Of a stretch of DNA of 64,000 bases, positions 24,935 to 34,100 are shown in pieces. Numbering within the stretch: the stretch's first letter is position 1; each line of letters starts with the position of its first letter. Under the pieces are notes generated by a model. It made no database searches. It saw only the letters and a program-made list of their open reading frames with translations, and was not told where the DNA came from. The stretch is from Cellulosimicrobium cellulans (GTDB taxonomy: Bacteria > Actinomycetota > Actinomycetes > Actinomycetales > Cellulomonadaceae), in assembly GCF_016907755.1 (NCBI RefSeq), contig NZ_JAFBCN010000001.1, positions 930,001 to 994,000 of the forward strand, given 5' to 3'. The position numbers and the translations under genes were made by a program.

Positions 24935-27900
24935 ATGCTCCGCAGGTTGAGCGTTCGCGGGAAGATCCTTGCGGCCCTCGCGGTGCCCGTCCTCGTCCTC
25001 TTCGCCGCCGCCGCGATCATCTCGGCGCAGGCCATCGGGTCGGCGCGCGACGCCAGCCAGACGAGCGCGCTCGTCGGGGCGCTCGCGGCGCAGGACGCGG
25101 CGGGGACCGAGATCGCGGCCGAGCGCACGTACTCCTTCCTGGACGCGAGCGCAGGGTCGGACGACAGCGAGGCGCAGATGATGGCGCAGCGCGAGAAGAC
25201 GGACAAGGCGCTCGACGCGCGCGACCGCGCCTACGAGCGGCTCAACACGTCCGTCCTCGACCCGCGCGTGCGCGCCGCGGTCGAGGACACGATCGCGGAC
25301 CGGGCCGAGCTGAAGGCGATCCGGCAGGCCATCGACCGGTCCGGCCTGGGCCAGCTCGCGCGCAACTCGCAGTACAACGCGCTCATCGACTCGGCGCTCG
25401 ACGTGCCCCGCACGCTCGCCGACACCACGCCGGACCGCGGCCTCGCGCAGTACCTCGACACCTACGTCCTCCTCGACGAGCTCCTCGCGCAGCAGGCGCT
25501 CGAGCAGCCGCTCGCCGGCGCCGTGCTCAACGCGGCCCAGATCGGCGTGGAGAGCACCGAGACGAGCCAGCAGGCTGCGGTCCTGGTGACCACCGGTGAC
25601 GAGCTCGCGGCGCGCACCCGCACGGCCGTCCGTCGGCTCCCGGGAGACCTCCAGCTCGCGACGCCGGGCGCGACCTACAACCAGATCCGGCAGAACCTCG
25701 CCGGTTCGCGCCCGGGTGCGACACCGAAGAGCCAGGCCGTGCAGTGGCCCGACCTGTCGCAGGCGGACCGTGACCAGACGAGCCCGGTCCGTGACGGCGT
25801 CCGCACCGAGACCGCGGAGAAGGCGTCCGACCTCGCGGGCGCGGCGACGACCCGCGCCGTCGTCACGATCCTCGCGACCCTCGCGGCCGTCATCGCCTCG
25901 ATCCTCGTCGCGGGCCTCATCGCCCGCGCCATCGTCAACCCGCTGCGCCGCCTCACGGACGCGGCCGAGGACGTGCGTGACCAGCTCCCGCGGCTCGTCG
26001 AGCAGGTCGCCGTCCCGGGCCAGGGCCCGGGCATCGACCTGGCGCCGATCACGGTGGAGTCCACGGACGAGGTCGGCCAGCTCGCGACCGCGTTCAACGA
26101 CGTGAACCAGACGACCATCAAGGTCGCGCGCGAGCAGGCCGCGCTCCGTGGCTCGATCGCGGAGATGTTCGTCAACGTCGCGCGCCGCGACCAGGTGCTC
26201 CTCAACCGGCAGCTCGCGTTCCTCGACGACCTCGAGCGCTCTGAGGAGGACGCGGGCACGCTGTCCAACCTCTTCCGCCTCGACCACCTCGCGACGCGAA
26301 TGCGCCGCAACGCGGAGTCCCTCCTCGTCCTCGCGGGCATCGACTCGGGCCGCCGCGTGCGCCAGCCCATGCCGGCCTCGGACGTCATCCGTACGGCGTC
26401 CTCCGAGATCGAGCTGTACGACCGCGTCCGCCTGAACCTCGTCGTCGACCCGCTCATGCTCGGGCACAACGCGCTCAACGCCGCGCACCTGCTCGCCGAG
26501 CTCCTCGAGAACGCGACGATGTTCTCGGAGCCGCACACGCCCGTCGAGGTCACGACCGGCCGCGACGAGCACTTCGTCCACGTGACGGTCCGCGACCACG
26601 GTCTCGGGATGACGCCGGACGAGATCGCGGAGGCGAACCGCAAGGTCGCGACGCACGCGGCGTCGGACGTCGTCGGCGCCCAGCGCCTGGGCCTCTTCGT
26701 CGTCGGCCGACTCTCCGACCGCCTCGGTGCGAAGGTCCGGTTCAGCACGGGCAGCGACGACCAGGGGACCGAGGTCGTCGTGTCCTTCCCGGCCGTCCTC
26801 TTCGTCCCCGACTCGAACGTGCCGCTCCCGCTGCCGACGGACCCGCTGGAGACGAGCACGCAGGCCGCCGCCCAACAGCTCGCCGGCACGGGTGTCCTCC
26901 CGGCGCTCCCCGCCGCGAACGTCGCGGCCCCGGCCGCGCCGTCGGTCCCTGCACCCGCGGCGACGGCGTCGTTCCCGACCGTCGAGCCCGAGGCGCCCGT
27001 CGCCGTGCCCGTCGACCTCGACGCGCTCACGGACGGCACGACGCAGACCGGCATGCCCCGCCGTCGTTCGCGCACGGTCGACCCCGCCGCCGCGGCGCCG
27101 AGCGCTTCCTTCGCGTCGGGTCCGCAGACCGGTGCGATCGTCCTGCCCCCGCTCGCCACGCCGGCGCTCCCGGAGCAGCTCCCCGCGGGGGACGAGGCGT
27201 GGACCCCGCCCGCCGAGGTCGCCGACGTCGGAGCCGCGCTCCCCAGCCGGTCGCGTCCGGCCGCGAGCCCCGTCGAGCCGGTCTCCGCCGAGATCCCCGT
27301 CCTCGACGTGGGCACGCGCAGCGCGCTCTTCTCGAGCTTCCGCCCGGTCGGTGACCGCCCGGCCACGGAGAACCCGGTGGAGCTGCCCGTCGCCCCCGAC
27401 GTCACGGCGACGGACATCCCGCTGGTCGCCGAGGCTCCCGCCGACGCCCCGGTCCCGCAGGACGTGTGGGCGCCGCAGGAGGCCGCCGCACCTGCCCCGG
27501 ACTCCTGGGAGCCCGAGCAGGCGTGGGCGCCGGAGCAGCCCGCCGAGCAGGCGTGGACGCCGGAGCCGACCGCCGACGCCTGGGCGCCCGCACAGCCCGT
27601 CCAGCAGGCGTGGGCGCCGGAGCCGACCGCCGACGCCTGGGCGCCGTCGTCGGTGGCCGACGCGCCGCTCGACGCGACCCGCGTCGTGCCCGCGGTCTCG
27701 GCCGAGCCCGTCGACGAGGCGACCGTCGCGCGCGTCCCGCTGGCCGAGCGGTCGCGTGCGGTCCCCGAGCCGACGGCGGCTCCGGTCCGGACTCCCGTGC
27801 CGACCGTGAACCACGCCGTGACCGCGGCCCCGACCGATGTCCCGACCGACGTCCCGGTCGTGGCGACGGGCGTCGAGGCCGAGGCGGGCGAGGACATCCC

Positions 27901-28876
27901 CGCAGAACTGACCTTCGAGGCGCTTCCCCGCTTCGAGGAGCTGATGGCCGACCTGCCGACGCGCCGCTCGCTGCGCGAGAGCCAGGCGCGCAAGCGCGGG
28001 CTCTTCGGTCGGCGTCCCCGGACGACGGCGACGCCGGCGCTCCCGGCCGGGCCGTCCCCGGAGGCTCTGGCCTCGCGCCCCGCGGGTTCATCACCGGTGG
28101 CACCGGCCCCGTCCCCGATCCTCGCGGCTCCGGCTCCGGCGCCCGCGCCGGCTCCCGTCGTCGCGGAGTCCCCGCTCCCGGCTCCGGTGGCCCTGCCGCA
28201 GGAGCAGCAGGCCCCCGCGCGGTCGTCGGCGTTCGCGCCGCGGACCGGGCAGCCTGCGGGCGGTGCGACCGCGTCGCCGTTCGCCCCGGAGTCGTTCGCG
28301 GCCCCGGTGCAGGAGACGCGCGCGCTCGCACCGGTGCAGGACGCGCCTCCCGCGGGCACCGGCTACGCGGTGCCGCAGACGTCCTTCGCGGCCCCGGAGC
28401 CGGCACCCGGCCCGGCTGCGACGGGGTACGGCCCGCCGACCCCGCTCGTCCGGAGGCAGGCGGGGGAGGCGATCGAGCCGCTGGAGCCCGGGTACATCGC
28501 CGACTCGGTCGAGGCGCGGTCGGACTGGATGGCGTCCGCGGTGCTGTACGAGGAGATGTCCACCCTGCTGCAGGGCAGCACCGACTTCCAGGAAGCGACC
28601 TTGGCGGACCCGAGCGACGGTATCTACCAGCCCCTCACGGTCGACGGCACGACGACGTCGGGCCTGACCCGACGCGCTCGTGGCGAGGAGCGGGAGGGCT
28701 ACGTCGACCGCTTCACGGCTCGCATCGACCGTGACCCGGAGCAGCTCCGAGCCCGTCTGTCGGCGTTCCAGTCGGCCACGGCCCGGGGTCGCGTCGAGGG
28801 CCAGGACGAGACGAGTTCGACCTGGAGCCCCCAGGGCATGGATTATGTCCCTGATTCAGCGCCGCAGGCGCGGTGA
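24935..28876 (+). CDS. Conservon sensor-kinase-like protein CvnA
   Basis: A 1313-aa membrane protein, first gene of a conservon (cvnA-D, known from Streptomyces), whose products form a membrane-associated G-protein-like system. Domains: TM1 (about 11-34), extracytoplasmic helical sensor (35-300), TM2 (308-330), HAMP (to about 400), a dimerisation helix with FRLDHLATRMRRNAESL (about 450), and HATPase with LLAELLENATMFSEP (N box, about 525), VRDHGLGMTPDE (G1) and QRLGLFVVGRLSDRL (G2). A Pro/Ala-rich disordered tail (630-1165) holds repeats of PEPTADAWAP, and a folded-looking end (1169-1313) follows. ATG 24935 has GGAGG 9 nt upstream. Confidence 0.92.
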   Translation: MLRRLSVRGKILAALAVPVLVLFAAAAIISAQAIGSARDASQTSALVGALAAQDAAGTEIAAERTYSFLDASAGSDDSEAQMMAQREKTDKALDARDRAYERLNTSVLDPRVRAAVEDTIADRAELKAIRQAIDRSGLGQLARNSQYNALIDSALDVPRTLADTTPDRGLAQYLDTYVLLDELLAQQALEQPLAGAVLNAAQIGVESTETSQQAAVLVTTGDELAARTRTAVRRLPGDLQLATPGATYNQIRQNLAGSRPGATPKSQAVQWPDLSQADRDQTSPVRDGVRTETAEKASDLAGAATTRAVVTILATLAAVIASILVAGLIARAIVNPLRRLTDAAEDVRDQLPRLVEQVAVPGQGPGIDLAPITVESTDEVGQLATAFNDVNQTTIKVAREQAALRGSIAEMFVNVARRDQVLLNRQLAFLDDLERSEEDAGTLSNLFRLDHLATRMRRNAESLLVLAGIDSGRRVRQPMPASDVIRTASSEIELYDRVRLNLVVDPLMLGHNALNAAHLLAELLENATMFSEPHTPVEVTTGRDEHFVHVTVRDHGLGMTPDEIAEANRKVATHAASDVVGAQRLGLFVVGRLSDRLGAKVRFSTGSDDQGTEVVVSFPAVLFVPDSNVPLPLPTDPLETSTQAAAQQLAGTGVLPALPAANVAAPAAPSVPAPAATASFPTVEPEAPVAVPVDLDALTDGTTQTGMPRRRSRTVDPAAAAPSASFASGPQTGAIVLPPLATPALPEQLPAGDEAWTPPAEVADVGAALPSRSRPAASPVEPVSAEIPVLDVGTRSALFSSFRPVGDRPATENPVELPVAPDVTATDIPLVAEAPADAPVPQDVWAPQEAAAPAPDSWEPEQAWAPEQPAEQAWTPEPTADAWAPAQPVQQAWAPEPTADAWAPSSVADAPLDATRVVPAVSAEPVDEATVARVPLAERSRAVPEPTAAPVRTPVPTVNHAVTAAPTDVPTDVPVVATGVEAEAGEDIPAELTFEALPRFEELMADLPTRRSLRESQARKRGLFGRRPRTTATPALPAGPSPEALASRPAGSSPVAPAPSPILAAPAPAPAPAPVVAESPLPAPVALPQEQQAPARSSAFAPRTGQPAGGATASPFAPESFAAPVQETRALAPVQDAPPAGTGYAVPQTSFAAPEPAPGPAATGYGPPTPLVRRQAGEAIEPLEPGYIADSVEARSDWMASAVLYEEMSTLLQGSTDFQEATLADPSDGIYQPLTVDGTTTSGLTRRARGEEREGYVDRFTARIDRDPEQLRARLSAFQSATARGRVEGQDETSSTWSPQGMDYVPDSAPQAR

Positions 28877-28912
28877 CGACATGCCGTCTGCGGCAACTGA
28901 CGAGGAGGAAGA

Positions 28913-29362
28913 GTGAACGCGCTCAGCACCGAGGCAACCAACTTCGGGTGGCTGCTCGACAACTTCGTGCGGACGGTCCCGGGCAGCCGGCACACGCTCG
29001 TGGTGTCGGCGGACGGCCTGCTCATGGCGATGTCGGACCAGCTCGACCGCACGAGCGGTGACCAGCTCGCGGCGATCGTCTCCGGGATGTCGAGCCTGAC
29101 CCGTGGGGCGGCCCGCCAGCTCAACGGAGGGAACGTCCGCCAGGCCATCATCGAGATGGACAACGGGTTCCTGTTCCTGATGAACGTCTCGAACGGGTCC
29201 GTCCTGGGCGTCGTCGCGGAGGCGAACTGCGACATCGGCCTCATCGGCTACGAGATGGCGCTCCTGGTCTCCCGCACCGAGGCGACCCTGACGCCGCAGC
29301 TCATCTCGGAGATGCGGGGTAGCCTTCCCGTCGACGGCGCGACGCGAGCCCCGGTGGGATGA
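28913..29362 (+). CDS. Roadblock/LC7 domain protein CvnB
   Basis: A 149-aa protein with a single Roadblock/LC7 domain (LDNFVRTVPGSRHTLVVSAD; then GNVRQAIIEMDNGFLFLMNV; GVVAEANCDIGLIGYEM). In conservons this protein interacts with the kinase-like CvnA and the GTPase CvnD, and roadblock proteins regulate Ras-like GTPases. GTG 28913 has a very strong GAGGAGGAA Shine-Dalgarno 3-4 nt upstream. It lies 36 nt after the kinase gene and 10 nt before the DUF742 gene. Confidence 0.93.
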   Translation: MNALSTEATNFGWLLDNFVRTVPGSRHTLVVSADGLLMAMSDQLDRTSGDQLAAIVSGMSSLTRGAARQLNGGNVRQAIIEMDNGFLFLMNVSNGSVLGVVAEANCDIGLIGYEMALLVSRTEATLTPQLISEMRGSLPVDGATRAPVG

Positions 29363-29372
29363 GGACTGATCG

Positions 29373-29783
29373 ATGACGAACGTACCTTTCGGCAGCATGG
29401 GAGCACACGACGGGTACGAGGCGGCGACGGTCCGCCCGTACGCGGTCACGGGTGGTCGTGTGCGCTCCGCCACGTCCGACCTCCCGCTCGAGGCGCTCGT
29501 CGAGGTCATGCCGGGCGCCGTGAACAGCTTCGGGCTCCCGCCCGAGAAGCGCTCGATCCTCCAGCACGCCGCGCACACGTACGTCTCGATCGCCGAGCTC
29601 TCCGCGCTCCTGCGCCTCCCGCTCGGTGTGACGAAGGTGCTCGTCGCGGACCTGCAGGAGGACAACTACATCACCGTCCACACGTCGACCCCGCTCAACG
29701 TCCACACGGGTCACGGCAGCAACCACTCGGGCCTGTCCCTGAGCGTCTTGGAGAGTGTTCTCAATGGCATTTCCACCCTCTGA
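29373..29783 (+). CDS. DUF742 protein CvnC
   Basis: A 136-aa protein of the DUF742 family, a winged-helix-like fold found only in conservons: VRPYAVTGGRVRSATSDLPL, then HAAHTYVSIAELSALLRLPL and VLVADLQEDNYITVH. The role is to bridge the sensor and GTPase in the signalling complex; its molecular function is not established. ATG 29373 has GAGGAC upstream. Its 3' end overlaps the CvnD gene by 20 nt, so the two are translationally coupled. Confidence 0.93.
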   Translation: MTNVPFGSMGAHDGYEAATVRPYAVTGGRVRSATSDLPLEALVEVMPGAVNSFGLPPEKRSILQHAAHTYVSIAELSALLRLPLGVTKVLVADLQEDNYITVHTSTPLNVHTGHGSNHSGLSLSVLESVLNGISTL

Positions 29784-30726
29784 CGGCTCGGGCAGCGCGT
29801 CGCAGGCCGGGCAGCCGTCCGGGGTGATCGGAGGTGTGCCCGGTGGCCAGGCGGCGGTCCGACAGACCGCGTGGGCTCCGGTGAGCGCGCCCGTCGGCGT
29901 GCCGGCGCAGGCGCCGGTGGCGTCCGTCCCGGCGCGTCCCGCCGCGCCGTCGACGGCGCCGACCGTCCCTGCTCCGGCGCCCACGGCCGCGGCGCCGGCA
30001 CCGGTCGCTCAGGCGGCGGCACAGCCGCGCACGGCGCCGCAGCCCGTCGCCGCGGCGCAGCCCGCGGCCCCGGCCCGGCCTGCCCCCTCCGTCGCGCCGG
30101 TGCAGCCCACCGCGGCGACGCAGACCCCGGCCGCGGCTCAGCCCGCCGGTGCCCCGGCGGCCGCACGCACGGCGCCCACGGTCGTCAAGATCGTCGTCGC
30201 CGGCGGGTTCGCGGTCGGCAAGACGACGTTCATCGGGTCGATCTCCGACGTCGAGCCGCTCAACACCGAGGCTGCGATGACGGAGCACTCGGTGGGCGTC
30301 GACGACGCGGGCGGGGTGTCCGACCGCAAGACCACGACCACCGTCGCGATGGACTTCGGCCGCGTGTCGCTCCCGGGCAACCTGTGGCTGTACCTGTTCG
30401 GCACGCCGGGCCAGGACCGCTTCCTCTTCATGTGGGACGACCTGGTCCGTGGCGCGATCGGGGCCGTCGTGCTCGTGGACACCGACCGGCTCGAGCAGTG
30501 CTTCCCGGCGATCGACTACTTCGAGTCGCGCAACATCCCGTTCGTGGTCGGCGTGAACTGCTTCGACGGCGTGGCCAAGCACAAGCTCGAGGACGTGCGT
30601 GAGGCGCTGCAGATCCCCGCGCACGTGCCGATGCTCTACACGGACGCCCGGTCGCGCGCCGCGACCAAGCAGACGCTCATCGCGCTGGTCCAGCTCGCGA
30701 TGCGCCAGCTCCGCGGGGCGGCCTGA
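29764..30726 (+). CDS. Conservon GTP-binding protein CvnD
   Basis: A 320-aa Ras-like ATP/GTP-binding protein. A Pro/Ala-rich disordered N-terminus of about 135 residues precedes the G domain: G1 VVAGGFAVGKTTFIGS, G3 LFGTPGQDRF, VLVDTDRLEQCF, and G4 VGVNCFDGV. Standard conservon GTPases are about 190-200 aa, so the N-terminal extension is unusual and resembles the low-complexity tail of CvnA. ATG 29764 (GGAGAG 8 nt upstream) is preferred to GTG 29755. A 16-bp terminator follows 27 nt after the stop codon. Confidence 0.93.
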   Translation: MAFPPSDGSGSASQAGQPSGVIGGVPGGQAAVRQTAWAPVSAPVGVPAQAPVASVPARPAAPSTAPTVPAPAPTAAAPAPVAQAAAQPRTAPQPVAAAQPAAPARPAPSVAPVQPTAATQTPAAAQPAGAPAAARTAPTVVKIVVAGGFAVGKTTFIGSISDVEPLNTEAAMTEHSVGVDDAGGVSDRKTTTTVAMDFGRVSLPGNLWLYLFGTPGQDRFLFMWDDLVRGAIGAVVLVDTDRLEQCFPAIDYFESRNIPFVVGVNCFDGVAKHKLEDVREALQIPAHVPMLYTDARSRAATKQTLIALVQLAMRQLRGAA

Positions 30727-30753
30727 CCGCCCTCGCTCCCGGTACGGACGCAC

Positions 30754-30789
30754 GACGGCGGGCCGCCCCTCACGGGGCGGCCCGCCGTC
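30754..30789 (+). terminator. 16-bp perfect terminator of the conservon
   Basis: GACGGCGGGCCGCCCC (30754-30769) pairs exactly with 30774-30789 across a 4-nt loop, 27 nt after the last conservon gene and before tRNA-Ser. Confidence 0.8.
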
Positions 30790-30826
30790 GTCGTGCAGGG
30801 GCCGGGCGTGCCACAATGGCTCGCCG

Positions 30827-30911
30827 GGAGGGCTGACAGAGCGGCCTAATGTGACGGTCTTGAAAACCGTTGTGCGGCAACGCACCGGGGGTTCGAATCC
30901 CTCGCCCTCCG
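30827..30911 (+). tRNA. tRNA-Ser(TGA)
   Basis: An 85-nt tRNA. The acceptor arms GGAGGGC and GCCCTCC pair fully, with G as discriminator. The anticodon loop CTTGAAA holds TGA (30861-30863). A long variable arm (GTGCGGCAACGCAC) and the T arm GGGGGTTCGAATCCC identify a class II serine tRNA. CCA is not encoded. Confidence 0.95.
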
Positions 30912-30916
30912 CAGGA

Positions 30917-30960
30917 CGTCGGGCCGGGTCCGGGAGCCACGCTCCGGACCCGGCCCGACG
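30917..30960 (+). terminator. Hairpin after tRNA-Ser(TGA)
   Basis: The arms 30917-30937 and 30941-30960 are complementary over 20 bp with one bulged G and a 3-nt loop. The structure begins 6 nt after the tRNA and would end its transcript. The remaining 208 nt before the surface-protein gene show no further gene. Confidence 0.7.
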
Positions 30961-31168
30961 CGCGTCCCGACGGTCCCCGCGCGACCGGGATGCCGTCGTA
31001 CTATCGTCGGCCTCGGGCGTGGACGGTCGGTCGTCCGTGCGCGCGTCGCCACGGCGGACGGCTCGGTGGGCGGGGGGACGCGCGACCGGGACGGACCGGG
31101 CACGCGACCTGGCGCGTCCGAGCGCCGGGTGAGCAGCGGGCGAGGTGCGGTCTCCGGGGGAGCGGCCC

Positions 31169-34100
31169 ATGACGAGCACGACCGGTGTGGCGCACGGGCG
31201 CCGTCGGCCTCCGCCGGGCCCGGGCGCGCGGCGCCTGCTCGCGGGGCTCGCCGCCACGCTCCTGCTCGGGGTCGTGCTGGTGCCGCTCACCCCTCCGCCG
31301 ACGGCAGACGCCGCCACGCTCGAGCCGTCGGGCCTGCAGACCGGCATGGAGATCGACGGGACGTCGGGTTCCGGCAACCCGCCCGAGACGTTCAACTGGG
31401 ACGACTTCCTCACCGGCGTGCAGCCCGACGGCGCGTTCACGTTCACCCCGACGGGGCCGTACACGACGCCGCAGGGGTTCGAGTCGTCGGGGATCGTGCA
31501 GGCCAGCTTCGCCTGGGACAACGGGAGTCTCGCCGAGTCGTGCAACGCGAACCCCGACCAGACGGGCGCGCCGCCGAGCCAGAGCCCGAGCACGAACCCG
31601 TGGCGGCCCGGGCCCGCGAACCCCAACGCGAAGGGCGACCTGTGCTCGACCGCGTACGGGCTCGAGTACGTCGTCGACGACGACGGGATGCGGCACGCGA
31701 TCCTCTACGGGTACTGGACCCGCTACTCGGGCGCGGGCGAGGTCAGCGTCTTCCAGCACCTCGAGGGACCCGGTCCGGGGCGCTGCGACGACATCCTGCT
31801 CGAGTTCAACTACGCGTCGTCGGGCACGACGGCCGCCGTCCATCGGTGGGCGCCGACGGCGGGCGACGGGTGCGCGAACCCGCTCGGGCCCGGGACCTGG
31901 GCGCCCGACGCCGGCTCGGTGGACTTCGCCTGGGCCGTCGGCGTGCGCTCCGAGGGCCCGCCCCTGACGAACCAACCGCAGGAGACGTTCGGGGAGTTCG
32001 CCATCGACCTGAACACGGCGGGCGTCCTCGCGCCCTCCGAGTGCGCGACCTACGAGGTCTCGGAGATGCTCACGCGCACGGGCAACTCGCCGAGCGCGAA
32101 CATCCAGGACTTCGCCGACCACGCTCCGGACCGGATGCGCATCGCCAACTGTGGTGCGCTGACCGTGTCCAAGGCGACGGTCCCGCAGAGCGCGGACACC
32201 GGCGCCCGGTTCGGCTTCGCGGTGGCGAGCGACACGGGCCCGGTGCAGCCGGGGCCGCCGCCCGTGCCCACGGTCTCGGGGACGCTCGCGAGCGGGGAGA
32301 CCGTCCGGTTCGACGACGTCCTCTTCGGCTCCGGCTTCTCCCTGACGGAGACCGACGTCCCGCCCCCGTGGGACCTGCAGTCCGTCGTGTGCACCGCGGT
32401 CCCGGCGGGCGGCGGGCCGCCCGAGCAGTTCGTGCTCGACGATCCGGCGGACCGGTTCCCGGTGCGGCCCCTGGGCACGACCGACTGCGTCATCACCAAC
32501 GCGGCCGCCGTCGTCACGGTGACCAAGCAGACGGACCCCGACGGGTCGCCGCAGGCGTTCTCCTTCGAGGCGACGGGGCAGGCGGGCTTCACGCTCCACG
32601 ACGGCGAGAGCGTGTCCTTCTCCGTGCCCGCGGGCGTGCCGTTCACGGTCGCCGAGCAGGCGACGCCGGGATGGCTCCCCCCGGGGATCGCGTGCTCCGT
32701 CCCGTCGACGCCGACCGAGCAGGCGGTGACGGTCACCCCGGTGGCCGGGCAGAACATCGAGTGCACGTTCACGAACACGCAGCTCGGCACGGTGATCGTC
32801 TCCAAGGAGGCGCACGGGGTCGACGGGCGCACGTTCGACTTCACGAGCGACCTGCCGGGGAACGAGAACTTCGCGATCACGGTCGAGCAGGGCGACGGGA
32901 CGCTCTACGAGCACACGATCGAGGGCGTGCCCGCGGGGACGTACACGATCGAGGAGCTGACGGACGACGAGCTGCCCGCGACCCTGCTGGCCGACCTCGC
33001 GTGCACGTACGGCGGCGAGGACCACTCCGCCGACCCGGAGGGTCGCACGATCGACCTGACCGTGCTCCCGGGCGAGACGGTGCGCTGCTTCTTCACGAAC
33101 GTCACACCCGGGTCGATCGCGGTCGTGAAGCGCACCGTCCCGGTCGAGTACGAGCAGGACTTCGACTTCGTCTTCGCCCCGGCGGACGGCGCACCGACAC
33201 CGTTCGTCCTGAGCGGCAGCTCCACGCCGCCGAACGTCGCGCTGCGGTCCTTCGAGGGTCTGGACCAGGGCGCGTACACGATCACCGAGCCCGCGGACGT
33301 GCCGGGCTGGTCGCTCCAGGGCGGGTCCTTGGAGTGCAACGCGGACTTCTGGTCCCCGACCGCGGACGGGCGCGGGGTCACGGTGGATCTCCCGGACGGC
33401 GGCGTGATCGTCTGCTTCTTCACGAACGTGGCGGCACCGGCGTCGCTGACCCTGACCAAGACGGTCGCGGGTGCCGATCCGGCGTTCGCGTGGGCGGTCG
33501 ACGTCGAGCTCGTGGCTCCCGACGGCACGGCGGACGGCCGTACGGCGACGACGGCGGCGCCGACGGTCGCGTGGGGCGAGCTCGTCCCTGGCGTGCTCTA
33601 CACGGTGCGCGAGGCCGGGGAGCCCCCGCCGGGCTGGACGCGGGGCGAGGTCACGTGCGACGGCCTCACGGACGCGGACCCCGCGACGCCCGGGTTCCAG
33701 CTCGAGGCGACCCCCGGGCAGGCGGTCGCCTGCGCCGTGGAGAACACCGTCGCCCCGTCGAGCATCTCCGTGGCGAAGGTGGCCACCGGGATCGGTGGCG
33801 ACCTGCCGTGGTCGTTCGACGTCGCGATCGACCCCGTGCCCGCGGGGGAGACGTCGCCGCAGACTGCCTCGGGCACCGGCCAGGCGGCGGGTCTCGTCAC
33901 GTGGTCCGGGCTCGTCCCGGGCACCGCGTACTCGATCACCGAGGCGCAGGTCCCGGGCTGGACCGCGGTCGAGGTCGCGTGCACCGGTGTCGTGGACACC
34001 GAACCCGGCACGCCCGGGATCCAGTTCGTCGCCCCGGTGGGGCTGGACCTGGCGTGCACGCTCACCAACACGGCGGTGCAGGGGAGCGGCACGCTGACGA

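Noticed and set aside
27540-27650. CRISPR-like or mobile repeat
   Set aside because: The near-identical direct repeats encode PEPTADAWAP in frame within the CvnA tail and have no spacers.
24716-27814. N-terminal extension of the quinone oxidoreductase to over 1300 residues
   Set aside because: The upstream part lies opposite CvnA and has no domain; the real start is marked by a TAGTCT box.
25675-28359. An 894-residue open frame on the minus strand opposite the CvnA gene
   Set aside because: Ser/Gly/Ala-rich composition with wrong codon-position bias and no start signal; it is a shadow of the Pro/Ala-rich coding strand.
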